From contig OY757023.1 in assembly GCA_963580285.1 (NCBI GenBank), positions 129,984,027 to 130,048,026 on the forward strand: a DNA stretch of 64,000 bases, read 5' to 3'. Position numbers and translations under genes: made by a program. Below the pieces are notes generated by a model. That model saw only the letters and a program-made list of their open reading frames with translations, made no database searches and had not been told where the DNA came from. The DNA comes from Lucinisca nassula. Lineage: Eukaryota; Mollusca; Bivalvia; Lucinida; Lucinidae. Below, piece by piece: positions 28,490 to 38,888 of this stretch; the stretch's first letter is position 1; each line of letters starts with the position of its first letter.

Positions 28490-29600
28490 TACACGACCAC
28501 TGAAAGCTCGGATAAGCCTTTACAACTGCGAGTCTGTTCTGAGCTTTTGCTGATCACATAGGTCTTATTGGGGCTCTGGAATCCAGTGTTTCGATGTTGC
28601 AATCCAGATTTTAGTAATCCAGGTTTTTGCTGATTGCAACTCAAATCAAGCAGGAAAACAAACTTGGTAATTATAATCTTGACAGGGGCCCATGGGAGCA
28701 ATTCTCTTTAACAGTTCCACCAACCAGACAACAGACAAAGTTGAAAGGTCAATAACTGACCCTGTTTCACCTATGTCCTTAGTCAAACTCGTTTTCATTC
28801 GAGCCCAAAAATTCGAGCCCAGACCCAGCCCATGAGCCCAGCCCAGGTTTTACAGGTAGCCCTAAAAATCCATCCGATAGCCATCGTATGAGATGTCATG
28901 ACCGCTTTGAATTGCTAAGTCACCAAGCAGATGGTCTTGAACCTAATATATATGAGCCGGGCCATAGCAAATGGAAACAGCTGACGTGTGATAGGCCAGA
29001 ATTCATGTCATAATGCGCCTCTTTATCATGAAATTCTTCATTGTTCGCACTCTGCATGTCTCGGGAACCACAGAAGACTTTGATCAGACTGCGCATGCGC
29101 ACTGCGCATGCGCAGTCTGTTCATAGTCTTCACTGGTCGTGGTTTCGACCTGTACCTATTATTGTGTGGCGGCCCATAGTATTGTCGTTCCTAAAATTAA
29201 TCGTTATTATCTTACCCATTTAAAAATTAGCGTTGATTTAGCAATATTTACTTTAGGAAAATCTTCACCCTTTATATCTGTATGTTTAAGAGGGGTTATT
29301 AGGTTATCATCATCAACCAGTCATCACGTGATTTTGTTTACGTCAATTAAAATAATAATACCAAAAATATTGGATAGTAAATATTTATTTTCTGCAAAGT
29401 ATAAAAAATATATACGCGAGTGGGAATCTTTGCAAGTTCTGTGAAAGAATACTACCAATCAACCCGCGTTGGGATAGACAGTATGTAAAAGATTGTGTCA
29501 TAGGTAGAAAAGGCTCTTCAAAAATCCAAGGTAAAGTATTTTATATAAATATTCCCGGAATAAAGACAAACAGGATTATTATGCAATCAGTACAAGCACG
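28490..29600. other. no gene seen
   Basis: Largely unassigned. It includes a palindrome of GCGCATGCGC words at 29084-29119 (see findings) and ordinary AT-rich sequence from 29140 to 29600. No exon with a recognisable peptide was found. Confidence 0.45.
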
Positions 29601-29601
29601 T

Positions 29602-29787
29602 TACTACGGAACCCGGGAAGGGACATGATTTTTTTTTATTTTATAAGTTGTGCGCACAAGATAATATCTTGTGCGGACAAAATATTATCTTGTTCGGACA
29701 ACATATTATCTTGTGCGCACAAGATATTATCTTGTTCGCACAACATAATAAAAATAAAAAATCATGTCCCTTCCCGGGTTCCGTACG
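29602..29787. mobile_element. foldback MITE with CCCGGGAAGGGACATGAT termini (family M)
   Basis: ACGGAACCCGGGAAGGGACA plus TGATTTTTT at the left mirrors AAAAAATCATGTCCCTTCCC plus GGGTTCCGTACG at the right. Between them lie four near-identical ~22-bp units each containing AAGATA(A)TATCTTGT(G/T)CG, themselves palindromic. Confidence 0.8.
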
Positions 29788-29909
29788 TTTCCACACTAAG
29801 AAATTTGTGTGTGTGTGTGTGTTCTTATTTTTATAACTGCATTTTTGTAGTCCATCAACACATCAACTTAACATTCCTTTTAATGAAAAGAAAAGAAAAA
29901 ACAATATAT

Positions 29910-30161
29910 CATCCCGAAACACGCCTATATTAATTTGACCCCACTTAGCCCCACTTCTATAAAGTGAAAATGGGTGTTACAGGTGTAAATCTTATTTTTT
30001 GTATTTTTGCTCTAAAATATAGATTGTGAATACTCGTTAGAACCGCCTCGATGAGGCGGTTCTATTGTGTGCCAACGATCTATATTTCGAGCAGCTATAT
30101 AGAAAAATGTCACAATTTTATATCTTAAAATTTTCATTTTTTTTCGGCGGTAAAATTTACA
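29910..30161. mobile_element. family A MITE, right end lost
   Basis: CATCCCGAAACACGCCTATA start, centre CTCGTTAGAACCGCCTCG, then right arm up to GTAAAATTTACAATG, where family V begins. Confidence 0.7.
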
Positions 30162-30380
30162 ATGTAAATGCACAGCATTTCTTACAATTTACATGTGCGC
30201 CTAGCGAAGAATCCGATAAGCCTGCACATCCATATAATCTGACCAGAGTTTCCCTTGCTGCATGAAGGAGCATTGGGCCATTGGCTATCCTTAAAGCGCA
30301 CAGCGAAGACTCTGATCAGACTGATATGAGTGCTCGCTGGGCGCACCTGTAAATTGTAGGAAATGCTGTGCCCCGGCCCA
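30162..30380. mobile_element. TIR MITE with GCATTTCYTACAATTTACA termini (family V)
   Basis: CAGCATTTCTTACAATTTAC at the left mirrors GTAAATTGTAGGAAATGCTG at the right, with inner GTGCGCC(T/C)AGCGAAGA and TCGCTGGGCGCAC. Second copy at 58902. Confidence 0.75.
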
Positions 30381-30460
30381 TATTGTTTTCCTTATTCAAT
30401 TCCTTATTCAAGCACAAAGGTATTAGATGTGGCAGTTCTCACGAGTAGCCATAATCTATA

Positions 30461-30805
30461 CAGTCGAACTTCAATGGCTCGAACACCTTTGGGACCTCGA
30501 AAATCTGTTCGAGACAGGGGTAGTTCGAGCCACTGAGGTTACTGTCAGGAGGCATAACGAGATACTTTTAGACATCTTTTCGGTGTTCTATAATGAAAAT
30601 GTATGCTGTGTGTACTCATTAGAATCGCCTCATCGAGGCGATTCTAATGAGTACACACAGCATATATTTGCAAGATAAAGGACTAAAATCTCCTTAATTA
30701 TCCCCACTATTTCTTATGTACAGGATTTCCCTAGGGGCTCAAGAATGGGTTCGACACATCCATGGTAAACGAGCCATCGGTGTTCGAGCCATCGAAGTTC
30801 TACTG
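30461..30805. mobile_element. pogo-like MITE (family C), inside a family A relic
   Basis: 345 bp, TA on both flanks, CAGTCGAACTTCAATGGCTC to CATCGAAGTTCTACTG. Its perfect centre is CTCATTAGAATCGCC/GGCGATTCTAATGAG. The left flank (CACGAGTAGCCATAATCTA) is a family A centre, so it inserted at that element's CTATATTT. Confidence 0.85.
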
Positions 30806-31007
30806 TATTTGGAATACAGATTGGAAAACGTTAGGGAGAATTCAATCATAGAGCCGTAAAAGATCATTATATCCCACACGGGTTTATTTTGTAAATGGCA
30901 TACATGCTACATGTATCTTTGATAAGAAACTGAAGACAATTCAAATCAAATATGTTTCAAATTCAATCAGATTCAAATTTCCATTTTTTTTGTATGTACA
31001 GAGATAC

Positions 31008-31115
31008 AAAGTCCCCGTCAGCAATATTCAGGTCATTTTCAAGAAGTTGCTTTCAATTTAGTGGCACTTTTCACCGACATTGAGATGAAATGACATCTCA
31101 AGCCCTGCCGCCCAA
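31008..31115 (-). repeat. SINE-like repeat family A, tail part
   Basis: AAGTCCCCGTCAGCAATATT to AGCCCTGCCGCCCAA on +; head missing. Confidence 0.65.
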
Positions 31116-31463
31116 CGTACTGTACCACTGAGTCCTGACATACGTTTTCTCCGTTTACTGTAAATTTTTATAATGTAAGAAAGAACAAATACATGTAGAT
31201 GCATTTGTATCAAAGCGCACTGGTTGCAAAATGGGTGCATGTAAACCAGTGTATTTGGTTTGGGATCATCAAATAAATACGTATAACATTGCACCAGTAA
31301 CACGCTGAGATCGCTCATCGGAGTCACATGAAAGCTGTACTATTTTCATAAGACAAACTGCCATCTGGCATTTCCACCGTAAGGATTATCGTTTATCTCG
31401 GGTCATCCGCTTAACCACACTTTATACAAAGAAAAGTGGGTTTTCACCATGATGTTCATGTTT

Positions 31464-31751
31464 CATTACGAAAACACGCCTATACAAATACATTGCCACC
31501 TTTATCGCCGAAAAAATGAAATTTTTATGATGAAAAATTGTGATATTTTTCTTATTTCTGCTCCAAATATAGATTGTGGGTACTCGTTAGAACCGCCTCG
31601 ATGAGATTGTGGGCACTCGTTAGACGAGTACCCACAATCTATATATTTGAGCAGAAATAAGAAAAATAAGGTATACCCCCGGAACCCCAGTTTTACTATA
31701 TAAAAGTCGGGTTCAAGGGGGTCAAAATTATATAGGCGCGTTTTCGTGATG
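31464..31751. mobile_element. foldback MITE family A
   Basis: CATTACGAAAACACGCCTAT to GGCGCGTTTTCGTGATG. The centre is rearranged: a second GATTGTGGGCACTCGTTAG replaces part of the GAGGCGG arm. Confidence 0.78.
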
Positions 31752-31774
31752 GCCTTATTTTTGCTAAAAAATAT

Positions 31775-31921
31775 ACAGTGTGTGTGTTTGAGTTTGCAAC
31801 TTACGTCAAATGAAGACGGCACCTCGGTTTAAAGACATCCAAGGTCTTGTGAAGCCCAGAATCGACCCAACGACCAGTGATTTGCGAGGGGAGTAGCTTA
31901 TCCACTCCACCATGGAGGCTT
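31775..31921 (-). mobile_element. tRNA-derived SINE, diverged
   Basis: On minus: GCCTCCATGGTGGAGTGGAT head, CAAATCACTGGTCGTTGGGTC, CCGAGGTGCCGTC, TAAGTTGCAAACTC tail. Same family as 11059 and 63508; target duplication not clear. Confidence 0.65.
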
Positions 31922-31966
31922 CTAGGGATATGAAAGGAAGGACGCCAATGTTGCGCAGTTGCTTGT

Positions 31967-32113
31967 TTGAATAGAGGTTTTACGTCCCCGTCAACACTAT
32001 TTAGGTCGTTTTTGAGATATTGCTCCCATTTTGTGGGCCTTTTACCCGACATTGAGATAAAATGACATTTTATTCTTGCCGCCCATTGAAACCAATAGGG
32101 TTTATATGCATGG
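31967..32113 (-). repeat. SINE-like repeat family A, tail half
   Basis: TTTTACGTCCCCGTCAACAC to ACCAATAGGGTTTATATGC. With its flank it is duplicated at 32170-32360 (CTTCTAG(G/A)GATATGAAAGG precedes both). Confidence 0.7.
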
Positions 32114-32223
32114 GAGGCTTTTACTTATCTAATGCAGATATCTGCATTTCAGTTACAGATATCTCGCTAATACATGTGGCTTCTAGAGATATGAAAGGAA
32201 TGACGACATTGTAGCGCACTTGT

Positions 32224-32362
32224 TTGTTTGAACTGTGGTTTAACGTCCCCGTCAACACTATTTAGGCCATTTTGGAGACGTTGCGTCCAATTAAGTGGGA
32301 CTTTTATCCGCCATTGAGAAGGAATGCCATCTCAAGCTTGCCGCTCAATGAAACCAATATGA
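32224..32362 (-). repeat. SINE-like repeat family A, tail half, duplicate
   Basis: TTTAACGTCCCCGTCAACAC to CTCAATGAAACCAATAT; shares its left flank with the copy at 31967. Confidence 0.7.
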
Positions 32363-32379
32363 AAGCTCCATTTTATAAC

Positions 32380-33005
32380 GATTCAAAAGTTATGAACAAT
32401 TTTATTTGTTCTTTTAAGTAGGTCAAAGGTCAAGGTCATGGTATTTTTTCTTTTAAGTAGGTCAAAGGTCAAGGTCACAGGTCAAAAATGCATGCATGTA
32501 AAGCTCTTGTTACAAGGAACCTACATGCCAAATATGAAGGCTGTATCTCAAACGGTTCAAAAGTTATGACCAATGTTATTTTTTTTTCTTTTATGTAGGT
32601 CAAGGTCACAGGACGAACGGTTTTGTGAGAATGTAAAGCTCTTGTCACAAGGAACCTACATACAAAATATGAAGGCTGTATCTCAAATGGTTCAAAAGTT
32701 ATGACCAACATGTTATTTTTTTATTTTAAGTGGTCAAAGGTCGAGGTCACGGTCACAGGGCAAAATCTTTTGCATGAATATAAAGCTTTTGTCACAAGGA
32801 ACATGCATGCCAAATATGAAGACTGTATCTCAAGCGGTTCAAAAGTTAGGACCAATGTTATTTTTTTTTTCTTTTAAGTAGGTCAAAGGTCAAGATCAAG
32901 GTCACAGGTCAATTTTTTGCATGAATGTGAAGCTCTTGTCACAAAGAACCTTCATGCCAAATATGAATACTCTACATCTAACGGTTCAAAAGGTTATGAC
33001 CAACG
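32380..33005. repeat. ~150-bp tandem repeat rich in AGGTCA half-sites
   Basis: About four and a half units containing CTGTATCTCAAACGGTTCAA, AAGTTATGACCAA, TTTTTCTTTTAAG, TAGGTCAAAGGTCAAGGTCA and CTTGTCACAAGGAACCTAC. The tandem AGGTCA words are conserved in most units. Related in style to other bivalve tandem repeats here. Confidence 0.85.
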
Positions 33006-33139
33006 TTAAAGGTGTCCACGTACAAACCAACCAACAAACAAATAAACAAACCAACAGACAAACAGACAGGGCAAAAACAAAATATGTCCCCGCTATCGCT
33101 GCCTGGGACATAAAAAATGGTGCCTTTCACATCTATAGA

Positions 33140-33340
33140 AATACGTGTTTTTATGAAAATGATTTTGTTTCTTATTTCTAATACACACATAAATTGTCGG
33201 TGCCCGTTAGAACCGCCTCGATCGCCACAATCTATGTTTTTGAGCTGAAATAAGGAATATAATGAATTCCCCTGTAAACCCCACTTTTCTCTATGTAAAG
33301 CGGGCTCAGAGGGGTCAGCATATCACGGACTTGTTAACGG
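33140..33340. mobile_element. degraded family B MITE
   Basis: Retains TTGTCGGTGCCCGTTAG, CCGCCTCGATCG and right end ATATCACGGACTTGTTAAC. Confidence 0.5.
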
Positions 33341-33390
33341 CTGCATATAGGCGGCAATAACCCATCCAATCATTATAACAAGCCCGTGTA

Positions 33391-33665
33391 ATCATCATGT
33401 TAACAAAGTCCGTAAAATGAATAGCCATCTAAACCCCATTTTATAGAGAAAAAAAAAAATGAAGTGGATGCACATAATTTTGTATATTTATGTTCCAAGA
33501 CCTAGGTTGTTGGTACTCGTTAGAATCGTCTCAATCAGGCGGTTCTAATGAGCACCCAAAACCTATGTTTTGAGTAGAAATAGGATGTTAAAAATATACA
33601 AATTTTCATTTAGAGAAACGAATGAATACAGTATGTGATTATCGTAATGGTGAAGAACCCTGCAA
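33391..33665. mobile_element. family B MITE, diverged
   Basis: CATCATGTTAACAAAGTCCG at the left, centre TACTCGTTAGAATCGTCTC, right end GATTATCGTAATGG near 33640-33650. Confidence 0.55.
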
Positions 33666-33830
33666 ACCCGAGTTTATATAGAGATAATTGGGGTTAACAT
33701 GGGATTAAGTTATTTTCCATAGTTTTGCCCCCAAAACATAGACAGTGAGTATTCGTTACAACCGCCTCAGTGATGCGGTTCTAACGAGCATCCGCAATAA
33801 ATTTTTGGACTATAGAAATAAGGGAAATTT
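33650..33830. mobile_element. family B-like MITE fragment
   Basis: GAGTTTATATAGAGATAATTG and a centre GTATTCGTTACAACCGCC with complement. Confidence 0.5.
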
Positions 33831-33892
33831 ACACAAAACTCACTTTAAAATTGAAACACATGTATCTAGATATGAAAGCTGCTCTTTTAGCA

Positions 33893-34032
33893 CACGGGTG
33901 TATTGGTTTCATTGGGCAGCTGGGCTTGAGAAGTTTTTGCAAATCAATGTCGGGTAAAAGTCTCACAAAAAGGAAGCAACGTCTCCAAAATGACCTTAAC
34001 ATTGTTGATGGGGAGGTTAAACTTCAATTGTA
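33893..34032 (+). repeat. SINE-like repeat family A, tail half
   Basis: TTGGTTTCATTGGGCAGCTG to GGGAGGTTAAACTTCAATTG. Confidence 0.7.
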
Positions 34033-34241
34033 ACAAATTAGCACATTGGGTGTGGAACCGTCATGAAAAAATGTTTTGGGGCAGGTGCTCAGCTAAGCCT
34101 TCGCTGGGCACACGTGTCAGAAAATTAAATTTTCGCGGATAAATTTTGACGACTATAATCCTCCACAAGTCTTTTTCCAATATAAGAGGCGTCTTGTTTA
34201 ATCATCACGTGAACAAGTCCGTGAAATGAACACCCCCTAAA

Positions 34242-34365
34242 ATATGTTCTAAAAATGGTTATCCTTTGGAAGCAAGGAATACCACACAGAACTGGAAAAT
34301 ATGGAGTGTACATGTTTCTGGGCCAGACTAGCTGGTTTCGGCCATTTAGGCCTCATCAGTGACTT
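34242..34365 (-). mobile_element. 124-bp insertion carrying a hammerhead ribozyme
   Basis: Sequence present in this family B copy and absent from the others. On minus it opens with the ribozyme and continues with a ~75-base tail containing TTCCTTGCTTCCAAAGGATA and CCATTTTTAGAA. The tail resembles the tails of the modules at 44541 and 59367 (TTGCTCTTAAAGGAACTC, ATTTTTGAT). No ORF. Confidence 0.75.
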
Positions 34366-34368
34366 CAC
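34321..34368 (-). ncRNA. type I hammerhead ribozyme candidate 1
   Basis: On minus: CTGATGA (34359-53), stem II GGCC-TAAAT-GGCC (34352-40), GAAA (34339-36), stem III CCAG/CTAG with one C-A mismatch (34335-28), then U-C before the predicted cleavage point at 34326/34325. Stem I is short (GTCA with TGGC, one G-U pair). All invariant core bases are present. Very short stem III is typical of ribozymes of Penelope-like elements and retrozymes, which often act as dimers. Confidence 0.8.
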
Positions 34369-34573
34369 TTTATACAGCAGAAACTGGGGTTTACGGGGTA
34401 TACATTGTGTTGCTTAATTTTGCTCCAAGAGAAATGTTGTCAGTACTCAGAGCGGCCTCAATGAGGCGGTTCTTTCGAGCACCAACAACCTACGTATGTA
34501 GTGTAAATAAGAGAAAAAAATATCAAGGATGAGATGTGAGAAACGCACTTTTTCGTACGGATGTGTTAACGTA

Positions 34574-34625
34574 ATGTTTATTTATTTATTTATTTATTTA
34601 TTTTATTTATTTATTTATTTATCTA
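34574..34625. repeat. (TTTA)n microsatellite
   Basis: About 11 TTTA units with one interruption. Confidence 0.9.
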
Positions 34626-34688
34626 TTGTAAATTTAAAGTCTTGCTGAAGTGGACTTTTCTATCTTTAAATTTAGACATGCCCATTAA

Positions 34689-34917
34689 TTAACCCATTTT
34701 GTACTGGAAAACCCGAAACGGGTACCCTGGCAAACAGTGTAGACCCAGATCAGACGCAGCACAACGCGGGGTCTGATCAGGGCATCCACTGTTTGCTAAA
34801 AGTTCAGTCATTTTCCAAATCAATTTTGAAGAAAACACAACCCGACACCCCAAAATATTGAAATGGACTCCTGCTCTATATAAGGAGGAAGATTCCATTT
34901 GGTACAAAAAGGGTTAA
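34689..34917. mobile_element. TTAA-type MITE (family E2)
   Basis: TTAACCCATTTTGTACTGG at the left and CATTTGGTACAAAAAGGGTTAA (last 20 bases inverted to the left end) at the right. The core is CAGTGTAGACCCAGATCAGAC. TTAA at both edges. A second copy lies at 40686. Confidence 0.75.
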
Positions 34918-34959
34918 ATAACATAACCAAGTATGACATAGTGCTTTCCTTCATAACCC

Positions 34960-35161
34960 CAAAAAGTTCTTTTTTCTGAAAAAAAATGATATGTCTCTTA
35001 TTGATGACCGAAACATACATTGTAGACGCTCTTTAGAACAACCTCTATTAGGCGGGTCTACCAAGTTCCCACAACCTATGTGTTGGACTTGAAATAAGAA
35101 AAAATGTTTACCCCATAAACCCAAGTTTTCTCTATATAGGGGTGTTCATTTCACGTGAAGC
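34960..35161. mobile_element. degraded family B MITE
   Basis: GAAACATACATTGTAGACGC to GGTGTTCATTTCACGTGAAG; the centre is worn. Confidence 0.5.
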
Positions 35162-35429
35162 GTAAGTCGGGTTGGGTTGTCCACGAAGATAAGCAACGCG
35201 GTCACCCATCCAGGTACTAACCGCTATATTTGTTGCTTAACTTCCTGAATAAGAGCCGACTACATAATAACAAAATAGTCAATAAAAGCATGGAGCCAAC
35301 ATCCCACCTGGATCAGCACTGTTTGCATAAATATACCCGCCTATAAGGTTCAAAGGGTTAAAATCTGTACTTTGACCCTGATCACATGTTGCGATCCGTA
35401 CCGTCTGATCTATGACTAGACTTCTTGTA

Positions 35430-35780
35430 AATATCCATATGAAAACAAGCCACTATAATTTTGACCCTCATAAGACCAACTTGTATGCATAAAATCTGGG
35501 ATTTATAGGGGTATTCATTATTTTTCTTATTTCTGTTCAAGACCAAAAGGCTGTTTCATGCATTTGCGCTCAACGGAGACTAAAATCAGACTGCACACCC
35601 ACCCAGTTAGAATACAGCCTTATCGGCGCGCATTCTTTCATCATACCACTAAAGCGGTGTCTATTATATGGTTCTAACGAGTACCCACAGTGTACGTTTT
35701 GAGCAAAAATAAGGAAATTAATGTTTACCACTGAGAACCCAAATTTTCTCGATATAAAGTGGGGGTTACAGGGAGAGGGT
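35430..35780. mobile_element. degraded family A MITE with internal insertion
   Basis: Left part CATATGAAAACAAGCCACTA; right part GGTTCTAACGAGTACCCAC...TCGATATAAAGTGG. About 100 bases of unrelated sequence lie between the two halves. Confidence 0.45.
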
Positions 35781-35988
35781 CTGTGTGGGGATTTACATCG
35801 CTTGGGATTAACAAAATGTGGGTTAAAATGGCTATCCACAAAGCGCACAGCGAAGTCATGGATTTTACCGCTGAAAAAAATCTTTAGGTGAAGTATAAAA
35901 GTGGGATTCACACTGGTCAATACATACGCACAGGCTGCGTAGCGGTCGCATAGGCTTCGTATTTTGGACGCAAAGGCTTCGATGAAAA

Positions 35989-36015
35989 ATGGCGGACGAC
36001 AGTTCGTTAATGCAG
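35989..36015 (+). CDS. candidate first coding exon (nine codons), left-arm copy
   Basis: AAAAATGGCGGACGACAGTT: a good initiation context, then MADDSSLMQ and a strong donor CAG|GTAAGA at 36016. The same exon occurs inverted at 39876-39902 as MADDSSSMQ, and the start context, frame and donor are kept while flanking bases differ. No following exon could be identified, so the gene is unknown and the call rests on conservation between the two arms. Confidence 0.45.
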
Positions 36016-36738
36016 GTAAGAAACTGTTTTTACGTCAATCTAAATGTTGTATAGCGTTGCCCAATACTGACATCTGCCTTACGGACCACTTTATTAACGT
36101 GCGGCTTCGTCTGTTGCAAGAAAAAGTTTGAAAAACGGCATATAGAAAAATAGACCCCAAAATAAATTTGGCATTCAACACAGATTCACCTGTAGTTTCA
36201 CTTTGGCCCGGTCGCCCTATGTAACTACACGTTTTTGGCTGGTGTTCTGGCCGATAAATTGTGAATAATGATAATGAAATCGAAAAGCTAACATGCACAT
36301 TTCGTCACATCTTTTGCGAAATAGAAAAATCATGATATTTCGCTACAACGAACGTAGCTTCGTTACCTATTACAACGCAGAGGCTGCGAACTAAATTTGA
36401 AAGCCCTGAATTATGCAGTATAATAACGAATGGTATTAAATTTATATCGAAAAATGAGCCAACCAGCGTTAGTTGATGATGCTAAAGACATTCTGCATCA
36501 TTTATACCAAACACATTTCCATCCTCAGCTATGCACATACATTATTATGATTCGAATGCCAAAATATGTCAAGTTACAATTATTTACACTACCGTTCATA
36601 AACTTGGTAAGTCTTCGCCAAATCTGTTAAGTATTAAGCCAAATAATATTTGCACTGTATGAATTTCTGTCGTGTTTTTATAACAACGCACGTGGCTTGG
36701 GAATTTACGACGTGCAGGTTACAGAGATGGGCAGACGC

Positions 36739-36905
36739 ATTACGAAAACACGCCTATTAAAATACCACTAAAAAGATAAAAACATTCAGATAAAACATCC
36801 TGATAGTTTTGATATTTCTGCTCGCCCGGGCCAGGCGGTTCTAACGCGTATCCACAATCTGTGGTTCTGAGAATAAATAAGGAAATATAATAAATGCAGA
36901 AAATC
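36739..36905. mobile_element. family A MITE within the left arm
   Basis: CATTACGAAAACACGCCTAT start, CGGGCCAGGCGGTTCTAACG centre; right end lost. Homologous to 38889-39162 in the right arm. Confidence 0.6.
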
Positions 36906-37857
36906 TGTCAATGTACACTACCGTTCACAAACTTGGTAAGTCTGTCTTCGTCAAATCTGTTAAAGGAGAAAGGAAAGAGATAATCTGTTACAATAAATAG
37001 GTAAACATCAATAAACCCTTTCTTCTACTGAATACTACAGGTTTCTAAGTGGTCTGATAAGGATTTTATCACTGTGTAATCTCCAGCCATTTACTCTGCT
37101 AAAGAACTGACCTTGAAAATTCCAATTAACCACAGATATGCCCTGACGTCATCAATGAGGAATCTAGAAGCTTGGTGTGTACTGAATAGGCAGATGTAGC
37201 AATGTTGAGGTTTAAAACAGAAGCTTAAAATGGAGCAAAATAAGCAAGAACTGGCCACTCTTTGAGGGGACTTCACTTTAGATATTCAGCCTTATATGTT
37301 TGAGTCCAGGGAAACTTGTGATAAGGAATTTAGTGAGGGAAGCAGCAGCTCTGAAGATAGCTATCTTACATGTCAATCACAACAATTGTCGTCTGCATAG
37401 TCATCTGCTGCTTTCTTTAAATGTTACATGAACCAATCTAAGTCTATAGTCTGATCTTGGTCCGCACTGTTTGCCTTTAAGCAAAAATATTATTAAAAAA
37501 AAAAAAAAAAAAAATAAAGAAAGAAAAAAAAACTTTAAGAAGATACAGCAGACAGTATAAACAGGGGCCATTTTACAATTCAGGTTTTTCTTACGGTTGA
37601 TTCGTCCGGTTTTCCACCCATGCGCACTCATGAGCACTCTTAAAATGGAGATAGCAGTCTTCATTTTTGATTGGGTGTTTATGGATTTGCCTAAGTGATA
37701 TAGGAAAATGAAACCGCAACCAAAGTAGCCAAAACTAGCCTTTGGCTCCAGATGAATTCGGCCTAAATTGTTATCCCTAACGAACGGTTGTATGTCAATT
37801 CATTATTGGTAGAGAATCCTCTCATGTCACAGCGCATGACTCAGTGGAACCTTTTTG
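36906..37857. other. no gene seen (spacer of the inverted repeat)
   Basis: AT-rich. Includes poly-A at 37494-37514 and a family E3-like relic at 37370-37465 (TCTGATCTTGGTCCGCACTG). ACACTACCGTTCACAAACTTG at about 36917 repeats sequence from 36588, a short direct duplication. Confidence 0.45.
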
Positions 37858-37983
37858 TTTGTGTTGATGTTAACGTCCCCGACAACATCATTCAGGTCAT
37901 TTTTGAGACATTGTTTCCGAATTTATGGGACTTTTACCCGACACTGAGACGAAATGACATCTCAAACCCTACCGCATATAAAG
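37858..37983 (-). repeat. SINE-like repeat family A, tail half
   Basis: GTTAACGTCCCCGACAACAT to CATCTCAAACCCTACCGC on +. Confidence 0.65.
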
Positions 37984-38888
37984 CATACTTGCAATTGCTA
38001 AATATGAATGACCCGTTTACTTTTTGAAAAGACAAATACTAGTTTTTGGGTCGATTATTTATCAATCGTCACAAAGTAAAAAAGTGCAAGTAGCTCTACA
38101 GTGCTTAAGTCCACGTGATTATCACTGATTGGTCGGAAATCCAGGGAACTTGTATATAGAAAACAGCAGCGTTTATTTTTCTTCGAAAGAGGTCAGCGTG
38201 TTGCGTAATACGGAAATCCATAGATCATGGATTGGGTTTTTCAAACAGTGTATGTCCAGACGCGGCATCTAATCAGGGTCTTCACTGTTTGCTCACATTA
38301 CATGAATTGAAGGGCCAAACGCAGCGTCTTATCAGGGTCTTCACTTTTTGCTTTAAACAGTAGTTTATGGGTTAAAGGAAGCAGTTTAAATCCATAAGTA
38401 AGCATCCAGCCGACAGACTTTCTTAAAAAAGTTAATCTTTGGGCCGTAGCCGTCATAGAGTTATGAAAGGGCCGTAAAGCAAAAACATTTTTTATCTATC
38501 TTATCTTATTATATCGAAGAATGATTTCACGAAATGGGTTACTGAAATCATTGCAAGCAAGTATTTTTTTTCTGAATTTATATTCTAAGACACTATGAAA
38601 TTCAGATTCTGATAGGCTATGTTGAAGGAGACAGTCTGGTTAGCAAAATATTATGATGTAAGGACAGAGATTGAAAACAGATCTGAGATAAAGAAAAGTC
38701 TTTTTTTTTCTTCTTTGATCCTACAAAGGCTAGAATTAGCTTATATGTTTACTGTTTAATGAGCAGATGCTTCTATTTTATCGGAAACGAAGACTGGGAT
38801 CAGACAGTGCAGGCGCGATTAATGAACCTTTGCTGAAGTTTGTAGGAGCAGCATGTATTCGATTGAAGCATTTAAATAGAAGTCGGAG
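37984..38888. other. no gene seen
   Basis: Spacer continues. 38235-38350 holds two relics of the CAGTGT...GATCAGGGTCTTCACTGTTTGC core; 38500-38640 resembles the end of the Naiad RT region on minus (CGAAGAATGATTTCACGAAA; ATTTATATTCTAAGACACT) but is too worn to annotate as coding. Confidence 0.4.

Larger units (their letters stand above)
34203..34575. mobile_element. family B MITE split by a hammerhead module
   Basis: Starts CATCACGTGAACAAGTCCGT; resumes at CACTTTATACAGCAG after the insert and ends GGATGTGTTAACGTAATG. The outer element is otherwise complete, which defines the insert as 34242-34365. Confidence 0.75.
35905..36905 (+). repeat. left arm of a ~1-kb imperfect inverted repeat
   Basis: Matches the reverse complement of about 38930-39985 across its length: ACTGGTCAATACATACGCAC, the ATGGCGGA exon candidate, ACCACTTTATTAACGTGCGG, TTTTGGCTGGTGTTCTGGCC, GCAGAGGCTGCGAACTAAAT and a family A MITE at 36739. 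Identity looks roughly 80-90% by eye with several indels. The MITE occupies the same place in both arms, so it was there before the duplication. Confidence 0.85.

Noticed and set aside
29084..29119. NRF-1-type promoter (two TGCGCATGCGCA sites)
   Set aside because: The words fit the known NRF-1 consensus, but they form a palindrome flanked by GATCAGACTG and related sequence found in MITE family V (30306, 59040). More likely a repeat centre; no gene start nearby.
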